Assembly: GCA_038503035.1 (NCBI GenBank)
Contig: JAVSML010025189.1
Location: 1 to 64,000, forward strand
DNA length: 64,000 bases
Source of the DNA: Crocodylus rhombifer
Lineage: Eukaryota; Chordata; Crocodylia; Crocodylidae
Direction: 5' to 3'
Below are positions 35,261-48,062 of this stretch, one piece after another. The notes below the pieces were generated by a model, which saw only the letters and a list, made by a program, of their open reading frames with translations, made no database searches and had not been told where the DNA came from. The position numbers were made by a program, and so were the translations under genes. The number at the start of each line of letters is the position of its first letter. Position 1 is the stretch's first letter.

Positions 35261-36600
35261 CCATAAAGATGCCATTTACTCTACAGAGCTGAGGTACCAG
35301 TGCTAAGCTGATGGAGTCACTCCTGTGCTGTCTTTTCTTCCTTTCTGTGACCACTTCCTTCTTACTTCTTAACAAAAGCCTTATCTAGACTGCAAATGTT
35401 TGGGTTGAATGCCTAGGCCATTTGGGAGCATGAAAAAAAGTCACACCCTGGCTGTTATAGTTCTGCCTACAATGCTGTGCTGTAGATGCACCTATTTTTT
35501 CTTTCAGTACAGCATATTTTGCTTGAGGAAATCTTGCAAACTACAGCAAACTCTTTAAAGGCCTTATTCAAAAACATAGGCTGGAGAAGGAAAATGGTGA
35601 TGATATGGGGACCTAAAAGCAATTCCAACTTAATTACTTTTCTCAATCAGTCTTTGAAATTGGCACACACTTAAAATAAAAAGCGGCAATAGAAGCAAGT
35701 GGTGTTAATCAGAAAAAAATGGGCACTTCTTTCTTGCAAGCAAGGGCATGTAGCCACTGGTTAGACATTTCTTTGTAAATGAAATGGCCAGAAATAGGGT
35801 GAATATTATTTCCTAGACTTCAGTGGATAATTGGGATTTTTTCCTTATCTTGATATCTCCCTCACACACTGTAATATAATTCAAGCTCTAACTAAAAATT
35901 CAAAGCAATAAACACCTCTTTTGAAGTGGGAAAGCTCCTCTTAGTTTTTATTATAGTTTTTTCTCATCTGAAATGATACAGCGGATTGGTGGCATACCAA
36001 TTGAGGATACAATAAGTGTTCAAGGCTCTTTTGTACTGAATTACCAGCATACTAAATGGACAATCCTGCTTTCTTCCCTCCAAATGTATGCTTTTATGAA
36101 GAGTGGGGGAAAGAAAAAGAGGCTGGCAGCATTGTTGACTTAAACATACACGCACACACACAAAACTCCTACACCTGGCTATTTTGGTCAAAATTTAATT
36201 TTTTTTTTTTGCGGTCAAATTATGGCTCTCTCTCATGTCTTGTGTTTAATGCCTTCAGATGAGGCAGCTTCTTGATACACACAGGAAAACCAAAATGTCA
36301 TGGCTTTCTCTTTGTTTGCAGTTGCTCTCACATTGAAAGGCTAGCAGTTTTTTCCTGTGCCTTGATTCTTCAAGGATGAAACTACTGGGAAATGCTCAAA
36401 CTGGGAACATTCCCTGAATAGCCGAGGCACTTCGATGGAAAGTGGCATAGTTAATATTGACTGTGTTGGGCTTCACGGTTAACTTACCGTGGACTCAGTG
36501 GTGGTAGCTCACACCACTCCAAGTGCAAATGTGTAGCACTCTTCATACTGGTTTCAAACCAGTATTTTGGCTCTGACAGTGCTAAGTGCCAGATGCTTTG
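35261..36600. other. No gene seen
   Basis: AT-rich unique-looking sequence. There is a short CA-type patch at 36149-36162 and a T run at 36199-36210. Nothing recognisable. Confidence 0.4.
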
Positions 36601-36604
36601 GAGA

Positions 36605-36872
36605 AAGCTAAAAAAAACCCTGTTGAAGAGAACAGGTTGAAGATCACTTCGGGCTTGGCATAAGGAAAACCATTTTTACAAGTCATGTGCCAACAGTTTT
36701 GAACAGGCTCCCCACAAAGGACACGGTGGTACAGTCATCCACCCTGGCAATCTTCAAAAACTGTCTTGCTGGGGTCACCTGATCCCAGCTGTCCCCACGT
36801 GCAGGGGGGCTGGACCCGATGATCTGTACGGTCCCTTCCAGTCCCTAACAACTATGAAACTATGAAACTATA
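36605..36872 (+). mobile_element. CR1 LINE 3' end with ATGAAACT tail
   Basis: The C-terminal ORF2/3' region is visible as AACAGGCTCCCCACAAAGG ... CACCCTGGCAATCTTCAAAA, then GGGGGCTGGACCCGATGATC, TCCCTTCCAGTCCCTAAC and a tail of the tandem octamer CTATGAAA. The octamer tail is diagnostic of CR1. It is 5' truncated, plus orientation. Confidence 0.88.
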
Positions 36873-38878
36873 ACTACTCCTTGAAACTTTCCCTTCTCAT
36901 CCTCCCTTGTGGATGTCCTTGCCTGACCTACATGGTCCTTGACATGTGTTGTCTTCTTCCTAGTGCTCAGGCAGAATCACATGTCTATGTCTAAGTCTTA
37001 TGTGTGTCAGCAACCTGCTTCCACTTCAGTGAAGGTGGAGAGGATCCTTCTCTGCGGCATCAGGTCTCTTCCTTAAAACCGTTCTGATTCACTAAACAAT
37101 CTCCTCTCGCCCTCTTCACATAAACTCTTGGGACTCAACATCTTCCTGGCCTAGGATGCCCTGCATGCAGAGTTAAAAGCATTTCAAGGAAAGCTGTCAC
37201 AGAGGCCCTGAATGTACCCTTCTTTCCTGGTATGCTAAATCTTCCTTTCAGCTCCTCTCTCTTATTGTGCCCTGTGCCATCCGGTCAGGTATGTGCTAGG
37301 AACAGAAGCTCCCTTCCAGCACTGGATGGAAATTCGTCTAGCTGTCTCATAAAGAAGCAATCTATGGGATACTTCACTTGGTCACCACCCAGTTATTGAC
37401 ATTTCCAGTGACCCAGACGCCTATTGTATTAGTCTGTCTCGGTCTCTGATTTCCCAATATATTCCTGACCCCTGGGAATGCTTCAAGTCGTCATGAATGA
37501 TTGCCCATCCCTAGCTTTACCAAGAGGCGAGTTTGAACTCAGGAGTTTGCTCTGATTTTGCCTCATTCCCCTCCCTTGAACTGAGGGATTGAGACAGTGA
37601 GTTCAGCAATAGAGTTACTGTCCAGTTTCTTTACATGTTTGCCTCTGTAGAGAACTGTCTCTCCCTCTGAGCTCTGCCCTCATCATGCTGTGCTGGAGCT
37701 CAAAGGCCACATGCTACTTGCATTGCACTTAGCCACAAGGCAAATAGTAATATATTCTGTATGCTATACAGTAATCTGGGTGCAGACCCTCACTACCTAA
37801 TTAATCCAGTGCTAGTTTCCTAGCTTCACAGTTAAACAAGCATATTTATTGTGTAACTGGGCAATAGGTTGCTTTCATTTTATGTCTATCTGATCTTGAA
37901 ACCTTTTAATTCCTCTTGTAATTTAACACATAGTCTTTCATCCACTAAGCTGATATCTCTCTTCCCCACCCTGCCCTCACTGCCAAATCCCATTCCACTC
38001 AAATCCAAGTGAGGTAGGACAGTTAGGGCTTTCTCAGCCCCAAAGTGGATTAGGGCCAGCAATGTCTGTGCTTATTCAGTACAAATCCAATACAGTACAA
38101 GTCCAATGCCTCTGGTCTTAAAAAAAAAAAATCCATAAATATTTAAACAAAATGTTTTGCCTTCAATAAATAAATTCAAAACCTGGCAAAGATGGTAGAG
38201 ATTTCAGAATGCAGACCGTAAAATACAGCCAGCATTGCTACTCAGATCTATGCATTTAACAAATCCATTGACAAACCTATGCAATTACCTTCTGAGCTAG
38301 AAAGCATGAACTAGCCTGAAGATTTGGTCAGCAGAAGGCTGTAGAGCACTTCTTTCGGGAAGCATGCTCCTTAACTCAGAGCCTGACTGCCTGCCTAGAT
38401 ATGAAGCTGCAGACTATCCTATAGATGCAGAAAGCAAATACCACTCTGAGCATGAGCCCAGTCACTGCAGAGTTGTAACTGCTGTAATGAGGTAACATGC
38501 AGAAACTGAAGTAGCACAAATCCCTCTGATTATCTCAAGCCTTACATGATACAGGTGATGTTCTTGTAAAGCCATGCCCCTTTGATTTACATCAGCTTCC
38601 ATTTTTTTAAAGAAAAATATACATTTCTAGCCCTCATTACTGTGGAGAGCAGCTTGAACTTGAAACCTCAGAATTACTCCACCATAAGGCAAATACAAGG
38701 AAGCCAACATTTAACACAAGGTGTTTTTAACACAATCTCATGATTTTTAATTCAGTCATACAATCTTAGTGGACCAGACTCATGAGTTTTAGTATGACTG
38801 AGCTTCCTAATACTGCACCACTTCTCCCATCCTTGGCCTCTCCCCAACCCTAAAAGCTCTATTCCTTTGTGACACCCA
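36873..38878. other. No gene seen
   Basis: Unique-looking sequence with no long open frames until 38.75 kb, and a homopolymer A run at 38119-38130. No element ends were recognised. Confidence 0.4.
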
Positions 38879-40535
38879 GAGGACGCAGCTACATGTGAAA
38901 TTACTTTGATACAATCAACTCTGGTGCAGTTTGCACTGGAGCTTATTGCTTCTTGGAGCACTTTACACATGAGTCCAGGACCACAGCATATTAAGCCAGG
39001 GCAGAGGAGCCCTGTCTGGCAGGGGGTCCTGGGGATCAGCCTGCCAGCCCAGGGCTACTCTGACCTGGCTCAATATGCTGTAAAGAGGCTGGCTGGGACA
39101 TAAGGGTGCGTCAGTGTGGGGCTAGCTGGCATGCAGCCCCAACACTGAGGCAACCTCCCGCCCCAACCAGCCCCATCAGTGCCTACACATGTGCTGTAGT
39201 GGAGTAAATAGCTCTGCCATAGGATAGTACTTGTGTCTGGCAGTACTATTCTAAAATAGAGTTAATTATTTTACTCTGTCCTAATAGCACTGCAAGTGCA
39301 GACAATAGGGCTGTGTGAAACAGCACTGTTTCGCTTCGACTTCTGTTTCACCATTTCGAAGGGGCAGTGTTTTGTTTTGCTGTTCTGAAGCACTGTTCCA
39401 TTTCATTTTGTCAAAACTGTTTTGCTGTTTCAACACTGTTTTGACTCATTTCGATGTTTTGCCCATAGGCTGTAATGGGGAATCATGAAAACGCCTATAC
39501 CTGTGTCATTTCTTGCTTGCTTGAGATACAAAATCGCAGGGATGGTAGCCCCTTCTGAGGGCATGAGGCCATAGGTGCAGGGCTGTTTGGGAAACTGCAC
39601 CTCAAAATGTTCAAAGCAAGCATGCAGATCCAGGGGCTCATGCCTCTCAGGAGGAGTCTGGCACAGCCCTCCTGGGGGCACAGGCCCTGAGATCTCCATG
39701 CGGGGTTTCAGCAGGCTGCTGCTTCCAACTGGGGAAATAGCCCAGAGCCACCACCATCACCAGCTGGCAGCAGCAGCCTGCTGTCATCCCACATCATCTG
39801 GGGGCCCCGGCCCCTGGGAAGGGCTGGGTGAAGCAATCAGAGAGCTGGGGGCAAGATCAGGGACCTGGGGAAGCCAACCTGAATATTCCTCAGCACCTAG
39901 TTGGATTCCCCAGCTCTCTGCTTGCTTCCCCTAGCTCTGTGATCATTTCCCCAGCTCTTCCCGGGGAGGCGCGGGCCCCGGATCTGTGTGCCAGGTTTCA
40001 GCAGGCTGTCACTGTAGGCTGGGGCCAGCAGCAGCACCACAGTCTTCCTGGCACTCAGCATACTCTGTGCCAAGCGGCTGCTGCTGGCCCCAACCTGCAG
40101 TGACAACCTGCTGAAACCCCATGTGCAGACCAGGGGCCCACACCTCCCAGGAAGGGCTGGGGAAAAGATCAGTGAGCTGGTGGAAATGATCAGAGAGCTG
40201 AAGAATTGAACCAGAAGTTAGATATCAATATCAGAGCAGTCCTTTCCCACCTTCCCTCTCCCTCTCCTTAGTTTCTGTTTAGCTGCAAGCAAGCCCGGCT
40301 TCCAAACTCAAAATGTTTCAAGACTTCTGAAACATTTCAAGTGCCCTCGTTTCATTTCAAAGCTTTTTTGAAGCCTTTTGTTTCATTTTTATCTCGCAGT
40401 TTTGAGCTTGAAATGCATCGAAACAGCTTCAAAATGAAACATCCGTCAAAATTTCATACAGCCGTAGTAGACAGTGATGTTTTACTGTGGAGCTAATTAG
40501 TCAACTGCAGTAAATGTCTTGTGTAGATGCACTCA
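38879..40535. mobile_element. MITE interrupted by a hAT-type element
   Basis: Its left end (GAGGACGCAGCTACATGTGAAATTACT, read 38879-38905) is matched inverted by its right end (CAGTAAATGTCTTGTGTAGATGCACTC, 40508-40534). Inside, the phrase GGATAGTACTTGTGTCTGGC then AGTACTATT, and the phrase AGCTAATTAGTC near the right end, are shared with the uninterrupted relative at 49676-50160. The segment 39306-40466 is a later insertion. Without it the element would be about 490 bp, the same size as the relative. No coding capacity. Confidence 0.75.
39306..40466. mobile_element. TAGGGCTGTG hAT-type element, nested
   Basis: Ends TAGGGCTGTGTGAAA and TTTCATACAGCCGTA are imperfect inverted repeats. Flanking octamers GCAGACAA (39298-39305) and GTAGACAG (40467-40474) agree at 6 of 8 with two transitions, consistent with an 8-bp hAT duplication. 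Next to both ends are long stretches of GTTTCG/CATTTCG/TGTTTTG repeats on the left and their complements on the right (about 39325-39450 and 40310-40445), forming imperfect terminal palindromes. The interior (39550-40200) is GC-rich and has inverted copies of a GGTTTCAGCAGGCTG(C/T) module (39702, 39995, and inverted at 40103). No transposase. Confidence 0.75.
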
Positions 40536-40702
40536 GAGTGATAACCCACAAGGTCAGGATAATAGAAATATGCCAAAACACCAACACTTTCCCCTTTCTG
40601 TGAACTTACGAGAGGCCAGGTGTGTTGGGTCTTGCAACTGTCTCTCTGTGGAGGTAAAAAATATTGTAAGACTTAACATCCTCTAAACACAGGTTACTTT
40701 TA

Positions 40703-40790
40703 AACAGTCATCATAGATTTCATAGACATTAGGGCTGGAAGGGACCTTGGGAGATCATCGAGTCCAGCCCCCTGCCCTAAGGGCTGGAAT
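40703..40790 (-). mobile_element. CR1 LINE 3' end (short copy)
   Basis: The plus strand TCATAGACATTAGGGCTGGA, AGGGACCTTGGGAGATCATC and GAGTCCAGCCCCCTGCC is the reverse complement of the CR1 3' terminus. Only about 90 bp are present. Confidence 0.85.
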
Positions 40791-42570
40791 ATCTTGTCAT
40801 TTAAAATCTTTTTCACTCAGTGTTTTAATTTGTCTCTAGGTTGTTTATATTTCTAGATGCATCAGATCCTTTTGAGTAACTCATGGCCTATTCTCCAAAT
40901 TAGTATTTTGTAAGTGCCAAAACTTCACAATAAGGGGCAAAGTATTATTAGCTTGTGTGGTGATTCTGTTTATGATAATACACTCATTCATTGGGTAACT
41001 GGTATCCAAAGCAATAAAAGTATCCATAAGAATCTTTTGATGTGCTTTTAATGACATTTTATGTACACTATAATTGTTTCAGCCAGGGGTCTGTTGCAAG
41101 TGTCTGTGTTACAGTGCTAGCAACAGCTATAGTAGTGCTATCAACTAATTGAAGTGCTAGCAACAGCTATAGTAAAGTTAAGGATTTCCAAGAGATTGTC
41201 ATCATCGTCACCTGTTTTTTGTCACTCAACCTCATACAATGTCCACATTTCGAAATACAAGGTGTGGAGTGTTGTTGTAGCCATGATGGTCCACAAAGTG
41301 CAGGAAAAACAAGGATGTTTTAATATTTTTTCTAAACCAAATGTATAGTTAGGAGAGCTTTTGGACAAGCTTCTGGCATTAGGTGCCTTTCCTCCAAGTA
41401 AAAATAAATATATCAGGTTTGGTATTTGTCCATAAGTGAATTTTTCAGCCATTTTTCACCATGAAGAGAAGGGGGGTGGAGGATGTATCCACTTTTTGAA
41501 TATAAGAAAATAATTCTGTGCCCTTTATTTTTTGGAGTCAAACAGAGCTGTGGTAGAAAGCTAAAACATGGGAGATTAAAGCAATGTGTATAGTGCCCAT
41601 CCACTCACTGTGGTACACTGTCTTCCACTTGTGGTGACTGGGTTACATGCCAAACTTGCTACACCTTGCTGGCTTCCTCTGATAGATCTGACTTTATCTG
41701 AGCATAGGCCTGATGCATTTATATCAGTGGTGCTCAGATTTGAGCTCAGCAGCCTTTGACTCACTAAGGGCTGTGGTTTCAAAGGTGTTTAGTTTATAGA
41801 TGGGAAATAGTCTTGGATGGTGCAAGGTGATGAAGATTTGAATGTGGCCAGTTCCCTTGGTGGAGCTTATACAATGCAGTGTATCAGTTCCTTTGCACAA
41901 AGGAACTCTAATAGATATTGTGACGTCTTGAAGTTTATTGCCATAATTTCTTGTGTACAACTTGCTGTGGAGTAAGATGCATACCTTGCTTTTGAAAGAC
42001 AGAATAAAGGAAAAAAGAGATCTTTTCTCATAGTGAGTCAGTGAATTTACTTAGATAGGGAGCTGAGCCTGCTCATTGTTCTGCTCCCTGTGGATTTTGT
42101 GCAGAGGTACTTTGGCTTTTGCTGGGTGACTGGCAGAATCTCATCATATGTCTCATGTACAATCCAAGCTCCAAATTTCAGCAGCTGGTTTTTGGGAAAT
42201 GGAGTACGTTGTAAGTGAGAAAATATGGTATCACGCCGTGAACCTATTTGTCTCCTGTTGCTCTGCACTGTCCCAGTTAAAATCCCCCAGAGAGCCCACT
42301 TTAAGGTGAAATGTGGAGAAAGCATTTTTATCTAAAGACCCACTAAATATATGTTTCAATGTAAAGCTAAAATGTTCTCTGAATATGCTGTGGTATGTAA
42401 TACATTAATTTTTAGGTCTTTTATTTATGTGTGAGTTTATAAAGAAGTAGGATTTAGAAGAGAATGCCCCTCAGAAGGGTTGGGCTACAGTATTTCACTG
42501 TGGATAGCTACAAAGAAGATTAAATTCTTACTGGAATATCTCAAAATTAGCTACAAATCTACTAGCTTGG
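40791..42570. other. No gene seen; a 22-bp direct duplication
   Basis: A 22-bp phrase starting AGTGCTAGCAACAGC is exactly repeated at 41113-41134 and 41153-41174. The rest is AT-rich sequence with unremarkable frames. Confidence 0.45.
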
Positions 42571-42574
42571 TAGT

Positions 42575-44810
42575 ATTATATCAGGTGTCCACTACTTCCT
42601 GCTTCTGGTCCAGATATGCCAAAAGTCACTCCTGGTAGTGCTCGGGGGAACAGAGACTCCCCCAGTGCCTGCTGGTCCCCTCTGATTACTTTGTAAATGG
42701 CCACTAGATCCCCCCTCAGCCTTCTCTTGTGAAGGCTGAACAGGTTCAGGTCCCGTAGCCTCTCCTCATAGGGCCTGCCCTGTTGCCCCCTGATCATGTG
42801 AGTGGCCTCCTCTGGACCCTCTCCATGCTATCGACATCCCTCCTGAAGTGCGGCGCCCAGAACTGGACGCAGTACTCCAGCTGCGGCCTGACCAGTGCCG
42901 CATAGAGGGGGAGGATCACCTCCTTGGACCTGCCTGAGATGCATCTGTGGATGCACGACAAGGTATGGTTGGCCTTCCTGAACGTGTCCCCACGCTGCCA
43001 ACCCACGCTCATCTTGACATCAGTGATAATTCCAAGATCCTTTTCTGCCTCTGCACTGACAAGAAGGGAGTTCCCCAGCCTGTAGGTATGCTGCTGGTTC
43101 TTTCTCCCCAGGTGCAGCGCCTTGCACTTGTCAGTGTTAAATCCCATCCTGTTTTCATCCGCCCACCCCTGTAACCTGCCTAGGTCTGATTGCAGCCTAT
43201 TCCTCTAGCATGCCCACTTTCTGACATCTTGGTGTTGTTTGTGAATTTGAACACGGTGCTTTTCACCCCCTCGTCCAAGTCACTGATGAAGATGTTGAAC
43301 AGTGCAGGCCCGAGGACCGAGCCCTGCGGAACCCCACTGCCCACATCCCTCCAGGTCAAAAATGACCCATCCATCACCAGTCTCTGGGTGCAGCCCTCCA
43401 GCCGGTTAGTGACCCATCTGACTGTGTAGGAGTCGACACCACAGTCCCCCAGTTTTTTTAATGAGAATGGAGTGAGAGACAGTGTTGAAGGCCTTCCTAA
43501 AGTCCAGAAAGACTACGTCCACTGCTATCCCTACTTCTAAGGATTTGGTGACCTGGTCGTAGAAGGTCACCAGGTTGGTCTGACAGGACCTGCCTCTAAT
43601 GAACTCGTGTTGGTTGCCCTTAAGCATAATCTCCCCTGCTGCCACCTCATGGACATGCGCCAGGATAATTCTGTCAAAATGCTTACCCAAGATCAAGGTA
43701 AGACTAACTGGCCTATAGTTTCCTGGGTCCTCCTTCCTCCCTTTTTTGAAGATGAGAACCACATTGGCCCTCTTCCAGGCCTCTGGCACCACACCAGAGC
43801 ACCATGAGTGCTTGTAAAGCCGTGTCAGGGTCCCGCAATGACCTCAACTAATTCCCTCAGCACCCTGGGGTGGAGATCATGTGGACTAGCTGATTTAAAT
43901 GCATCCAGTCCCTCCAGAAGTTCCCTGACTAGATCCTCACTGACCCTCGGCCTAGGTGCGCCTCCCTTGGGGCCTGAGGGGGGCCCGGTGCGGGGGCTGA
44001 TTTGGTCTCTGCTCAGGAAAATGGAGGCAAAGAAGTCATATAATAGGTTAGCTTTGTCATCTGGTGTGACGACTAAATTTCCTAGTGTTTCCTGCAGGGG
44101 CCCCACATACACAGACCTTATTTTTACCCTTATGTATTTAAAAAAGGACTTCTTGTTGTCCTTGATCTGGGTAGCTAGTCCCAGTTCCATCTCCGCCTTG
44201 GCCTTCCTGACCGGCCCCCTGCAGCCCCAAGCAACCGCAGTATAATCCTCCCTGGTGATGGCCCCTCCCTTCCATTGGGTGTATGCCTCCCTTTTAGCTA
44301 GTAGATGTTCCCAGATGCTTTTGGTGAGCCATGGGGGCTGTTGTGCCCTCCTGTTCTGTTTGATCCATGTTGGGATTACCTCCCTTTGGGCTTGGAGGAT
44401 CATCTCCTTAAGAAGCGACCACTTTTCTTGGACACCTGGCTCCCCTCCCCTCCGGGACCTCAGTGCTTCCCCGACTATTCTCCTTAGCTCATTGAAGTCC
44501 TCCTGAAGTCTAGAGCTGCTGCCTTGCTTCAGGCCTCTGCCACCTTGTGCTGGATGGTGAATTCCAGCAGGCGATGATCGCTGACGCCTAGGTGGTTGAG
44601 CACCCGCAGCCACCTCACCAGGTCGTCACCTGTGGCCAGCACCAGGTCCAACAGGTCATCTCCCCTGGTGGGGCTGTGCACCTCCTGGGTTAGATGGAGG
44701 TCCTGCATTTGGGCTAGGAACCTACATGAATGGTCAGACCTGGCTGACTGCTCCTCCCAGCAGATGTCTGGAAAGTTTATGTCACCCATGATAGTCATCC
44801 AAGTCTATTT
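42575..44810 (-). mobile_element. CR1 LINE, 5'-truncated, long copy
   Basis: Minus-strand CR1 ORF2 segments run in order from 44798: GDINFPDICWEEQSARSDHS and DLVLATGDDLVRWLR with GVSDHRLLEF (C-terminal part of the apurinic-type endonuclease, including its SDH motif). Next come SVYVGPLQETLGNLVV and PEAWKRANVVLIFKKGRKED (43792), [53 protein letters not shown] and FKFTNNTKM. Then GFNTDKCKALHLGRKNQQ (43147) and LSCIHRCISGRSKEV, ending with MIRGQQGRPYEERLRDL at about 42797. The catalytic FADD is FTNN, so RT activity is lost. At least five frame changes interrupt the reading. The N-terminal endonuclease and ORF1 are absent, and the copy stops short of the extreme 3' terminus. Confidence 0.93.
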
Positions 44811-46290
44811 ATTAAATAAGCCCTCTTTTTTGACATTTTGACCTCCCTTTCTATATATGACATCCCCATACAGGACAATCCCCCTTGAGATGGACAAAAG
44901 CCAGCATAGCTTTATTTTGTGCAGAAATATTAAGAGTTGACTTGATTGAGCCCTACTTTATTTCAGTTCTGAAAGCTTTTGGAAGTTCACAAGTATTTCC
45001 TTTTATGGTCTACATTTGTGTTCGACAGGACAAAGGGAGATGTAACCAGTGGTATTTTATCACCTGCTCATAAGGGTTCACAATCATTCATAGCATGTTC
45101 TCAAAGTTTCTAAAACAAGGACCAAAACCTGCTTCTAACATCCACAGTCAATTCGCTCTGATCTTGTAATCAAACAAGCCTGCATAGAATCTGCTGCGCA
45201 ATTTTTCTCTAAAGTGTTTGAACCTTGCAGGCATATTTCCAGTGCCAAAAATCATTACAGAATTGAAAACCTCTTAGTCAGGTACAATCAAGTGTGAATC
45301 TGGGACTCTGGGTATATAATTTTTTAGATTTAGGGCATGTTAATGTTAACAGCTTGACAGCTTGTCTGAAACTATTAATTTTTTAACCCAAAGGATCTCT
45401 CCCGTCATAACTTTTTAACATTATCAGAGTAGTGCTTGAATCCAGCTTGGCAGCAAGCCATCAGTTTCTACTGAAATTAAATGACGTGATTTCTAGTCAC
45501 CTGGTGAAACAATCACTAGAAGAATTAGCTAACTTGCTTTTGGTTGAAACTACATTTTAATAGTAATATGTTGAAGTGCTGCTGAGTTAGACTGAAATTC
45601 AGTGCATTCACCCTAGAACACATCACTCTGACAGTTTATATGTGTACAAGCACAATGCATGAAACAAGAAACTAGGCAATGAAGGAAAATCAAAATCTTC
45701 ACTGGCTCTCAGGAAAGGAAACAGCTTGCTGCAAAATTTTGCCAGGTAATCAGCACCTTTCTGCTAAGCTTGTTAAAACCTCTGCTCCTTTTACAGCCCT
45801 GTTAAGTATCAGTGCTAATAAATAGATCTGAAAGAGTTACTATTGGCTGTCTATTGGTAATCTTCCGTAAGCTCTCTGAAAGGTGAGACTGACAAACTGA
45901 AACCCAGATCAATTGACTGAAAAGCTATCAGATCTGGTGGGGTGGAAAGTATTTTGAGTCCATTTGTTTCCAAACATGCGCTCAATATTGTCCACTTTTC
46001 TCTTTCTAAATTATTTCTTAAAAGTATTGGAATGGCAACAAGATCTCTGATATTCATGATCAGATTTTGGAGTCCAAACTGATGTTAGGGGGAGGAAATG
46101 CTTTGTATCACTGACAGGCCATGAGAATCCACCCAAGCTGCACATACTAACAGTATTTATCCTGGATCAATGCCTATTCCTATCAATTGCGGATTCGCTG
46201 GTCTGCTCCGAAATAATAAGAGGAGAGAAATATTATTGTTAACAATGTAGTTTCAGGTTGACAAAACTCTTCATGTATTTGAGAAGGGTT
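44811..46290. other. No gene seen
   Basis: AT-rich unique-looking sequence. The short frames have no family resemblance and no RNA gene or element ends were recognised. Confidence 0.4.
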
Positions 46291-46549
46291 CAATGAATAG
46301 CTTCATAGTTTCAGCAAAAAAAAAATTTAAATAGATAAAAATCAGTTTGAAAAGCCATAAACAGTTCGTTTGTACATTTTATCATTACTTTGCTTTTTAG
46401 TTTCAAAAGTGGTACTTTTTCTTTGAAAATTACCAAAAAATAATTTTTACAACAAATTTTAACAGGGGATTTTTTAAAAACAAAACCCCTTTGTTTCTAA
46501 ATAAATACTTCACAAGTCCTGAAAACACTTTGCTAGTCACTGGACATGT

Positions 46550-46798
46550 CTACATGTTCATTAATGTGCCATAGTTATGGTGGATTAAGTTTACTACCTG
46601 TAATTACGGGTACTACCTTGATGTGCTGTAATCAGTACTACTGTGCATTACTGCTAGCACATGCTTTTTAGATGATGCTTATGTGCGATAGACTAATTCT
46701 GTTGCACATTAATGCATTAGCCTGGGTTTTGCCTGCCACGGTAACGTGCATTAGAATTAGTCTACTGTGCTCAAAGCATTTCACGTAGACGTGCCCAC
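46550..46798. mobile_element. Palindromic MITE (TGGACATGTCTACATG termini)
   Basis: The left end TGGACATGTCTACATG and right end CACGTAGACGTGCCCA are inverted repeats. Inner blocks CATTAATG...GATTAAG and GCACATTAATGCATTAG / CTGTGCATTACTGC also pair, so the whole 250 bp is an imperfect palindrome. The ends resemble the TCTACACA-type termini of the 38.9 and 49.7 kb elements, so it may be a related family. No clear target duplication was found. Confidence 0.65.
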
Positions 46799-46849
46799 TG
46801 ACCTTCAACCTATCATATCCTTTTGCCCTGACTTCTACACATTCCAGGA

Positions 46850-47030
46850 TTAAATTTAAGTGGCTGAAGTTAGGCACTTAAATTCAGATTGGCCTCTTGT
46901 AAGTGGCTGGTTTTTCAGAGAAGCCCACTTTAGTGGGAGTGGTCAGCATCTCTCAAAATCTGGAGTTTTATTGAGATACCTAAAATGTTGCTTAAAGGAT
47001 TAGATCCTATAGGGCTTAGGTGCCCCAATG
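46850..47030. mobile_element. Old interspersed repeat fragment (TTAGGCACTTAAA type)
   Basis: GTTAGGCACTTAAATTCAGA, GGTTTTTCAGAGAAGCCC, TCAAAATCTGGAG and GGCTTAGGTGCCC follow a repeat pattern common in sauropsids. It is diverged. A related scrap is at 11405-11510. Confidence 0.4.
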
Positions 47031-47039
47031 AGTGCTGAT

Positions 47040-47375
47040 CTCAGGGGTGACACATAGAGGGTGCTTGCGGGTGCACATGCACCCCCTGAGCATGGCGGTG
47101 CACCCCCTACAAGAAGTCGCAGCTGACGCTGTTGGCAGCGCCTGCGGGCGGTTGCCACTTGCCACCCCACCGCTGCCAACACCTTCTGTGGGTGTTTAGT
47201 GATTGCCATTGGCTGCTGCCGCTGCTGCCAGTGGTGTCTGTTTGTGGGTTACCAATCAGGGCTCGCTACTCCTCCAATCCACCGCTGACAGCACCGGCGG
47301 CATCTGCAAGATTTCCTGCTTACCGCCATCATGCTCCTGCTGCCACTGGGAGCACATGTCGTTCATGGCTGAGCT
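47040..47375. repeat. GTGCACCCCCTG repeat family, copy 1
   Basis: The block GGTGCACATGCACCCCCTGA ... GGTGCACCCCCTAC ... GGCGGTTGCCACTTGCCACC recurs with the same order at about 63140-63440. GC-rich, rich in GCTGCC/TGCTGCTG. Frames crossing it are low-complexity. Probably an interspersed, possibly hAT-like non-autonomous element; ends are uncertain. Confidence 0.6.
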
Positions 47376-47399
47376 GAAATGTGTGATCTGTTTAGGTCC

Positions 47400-48020
47400 C
47401 TCTGAATCCTGAATTTTTTTTCTGTACAGTCTGCTCTTAAATGGACCTGTGCTATAGCCTGCCAAAACATAGGCATAGGTGTCCGCCTGCAGGGAAAGAT
47501 GCCAGGCTTTGGACCCCAAGCAGACAGAGGTGCCTTCCTGCAAACTTGGGTCACACACCTAAGCTGTGGTGGGGGCACAGGATCCCAGATGAGCCCTTTG
47601 TTCAGCAGTTTCTGTTGCCCTTCTCTAGGTTGCTCCCTCTTCAGCAGGTTGTTGGATCACCCTTTTGAGGTGCCTAATACTCCTCATCCTCTAGATAGAG
47701 CCCGGAATACACTATTTTGAATTTTGTTTGGAGGGTTAAGTACAACACCTTTAGATTAGTTAGTTATTTTTTGGACCTAGCTGTAGATGCCCAACCCTAG
47801 ACATCATGCTTAGTAATTTCTCTTATGCGACTTGAATAGAAACAATAGAAGAAAACAAGGCTAGAAATGCCAGTTCAGTGCTGCATCCAGTAGACCATAT
47901 AACCTCTCTCAGCACTGGCTGTACCTATTAGTTCAGGGTGACTTCATTGGCCTTGACTTCAGCAATATTCACTCTAGACAGTACTGAAATGTGAACAATA
48001 ACTAGTAGTTGATGCAGAGG
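47400..48020. other. No gene seen
   Basis: Ordinary sequence. Overlapping frames near 47360-47720 have no recognisable domains. Confidence 0.4.
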
Positions 48021-48021
<1 letters not shown>

Positions 48022-48062
<41 letters not shown>

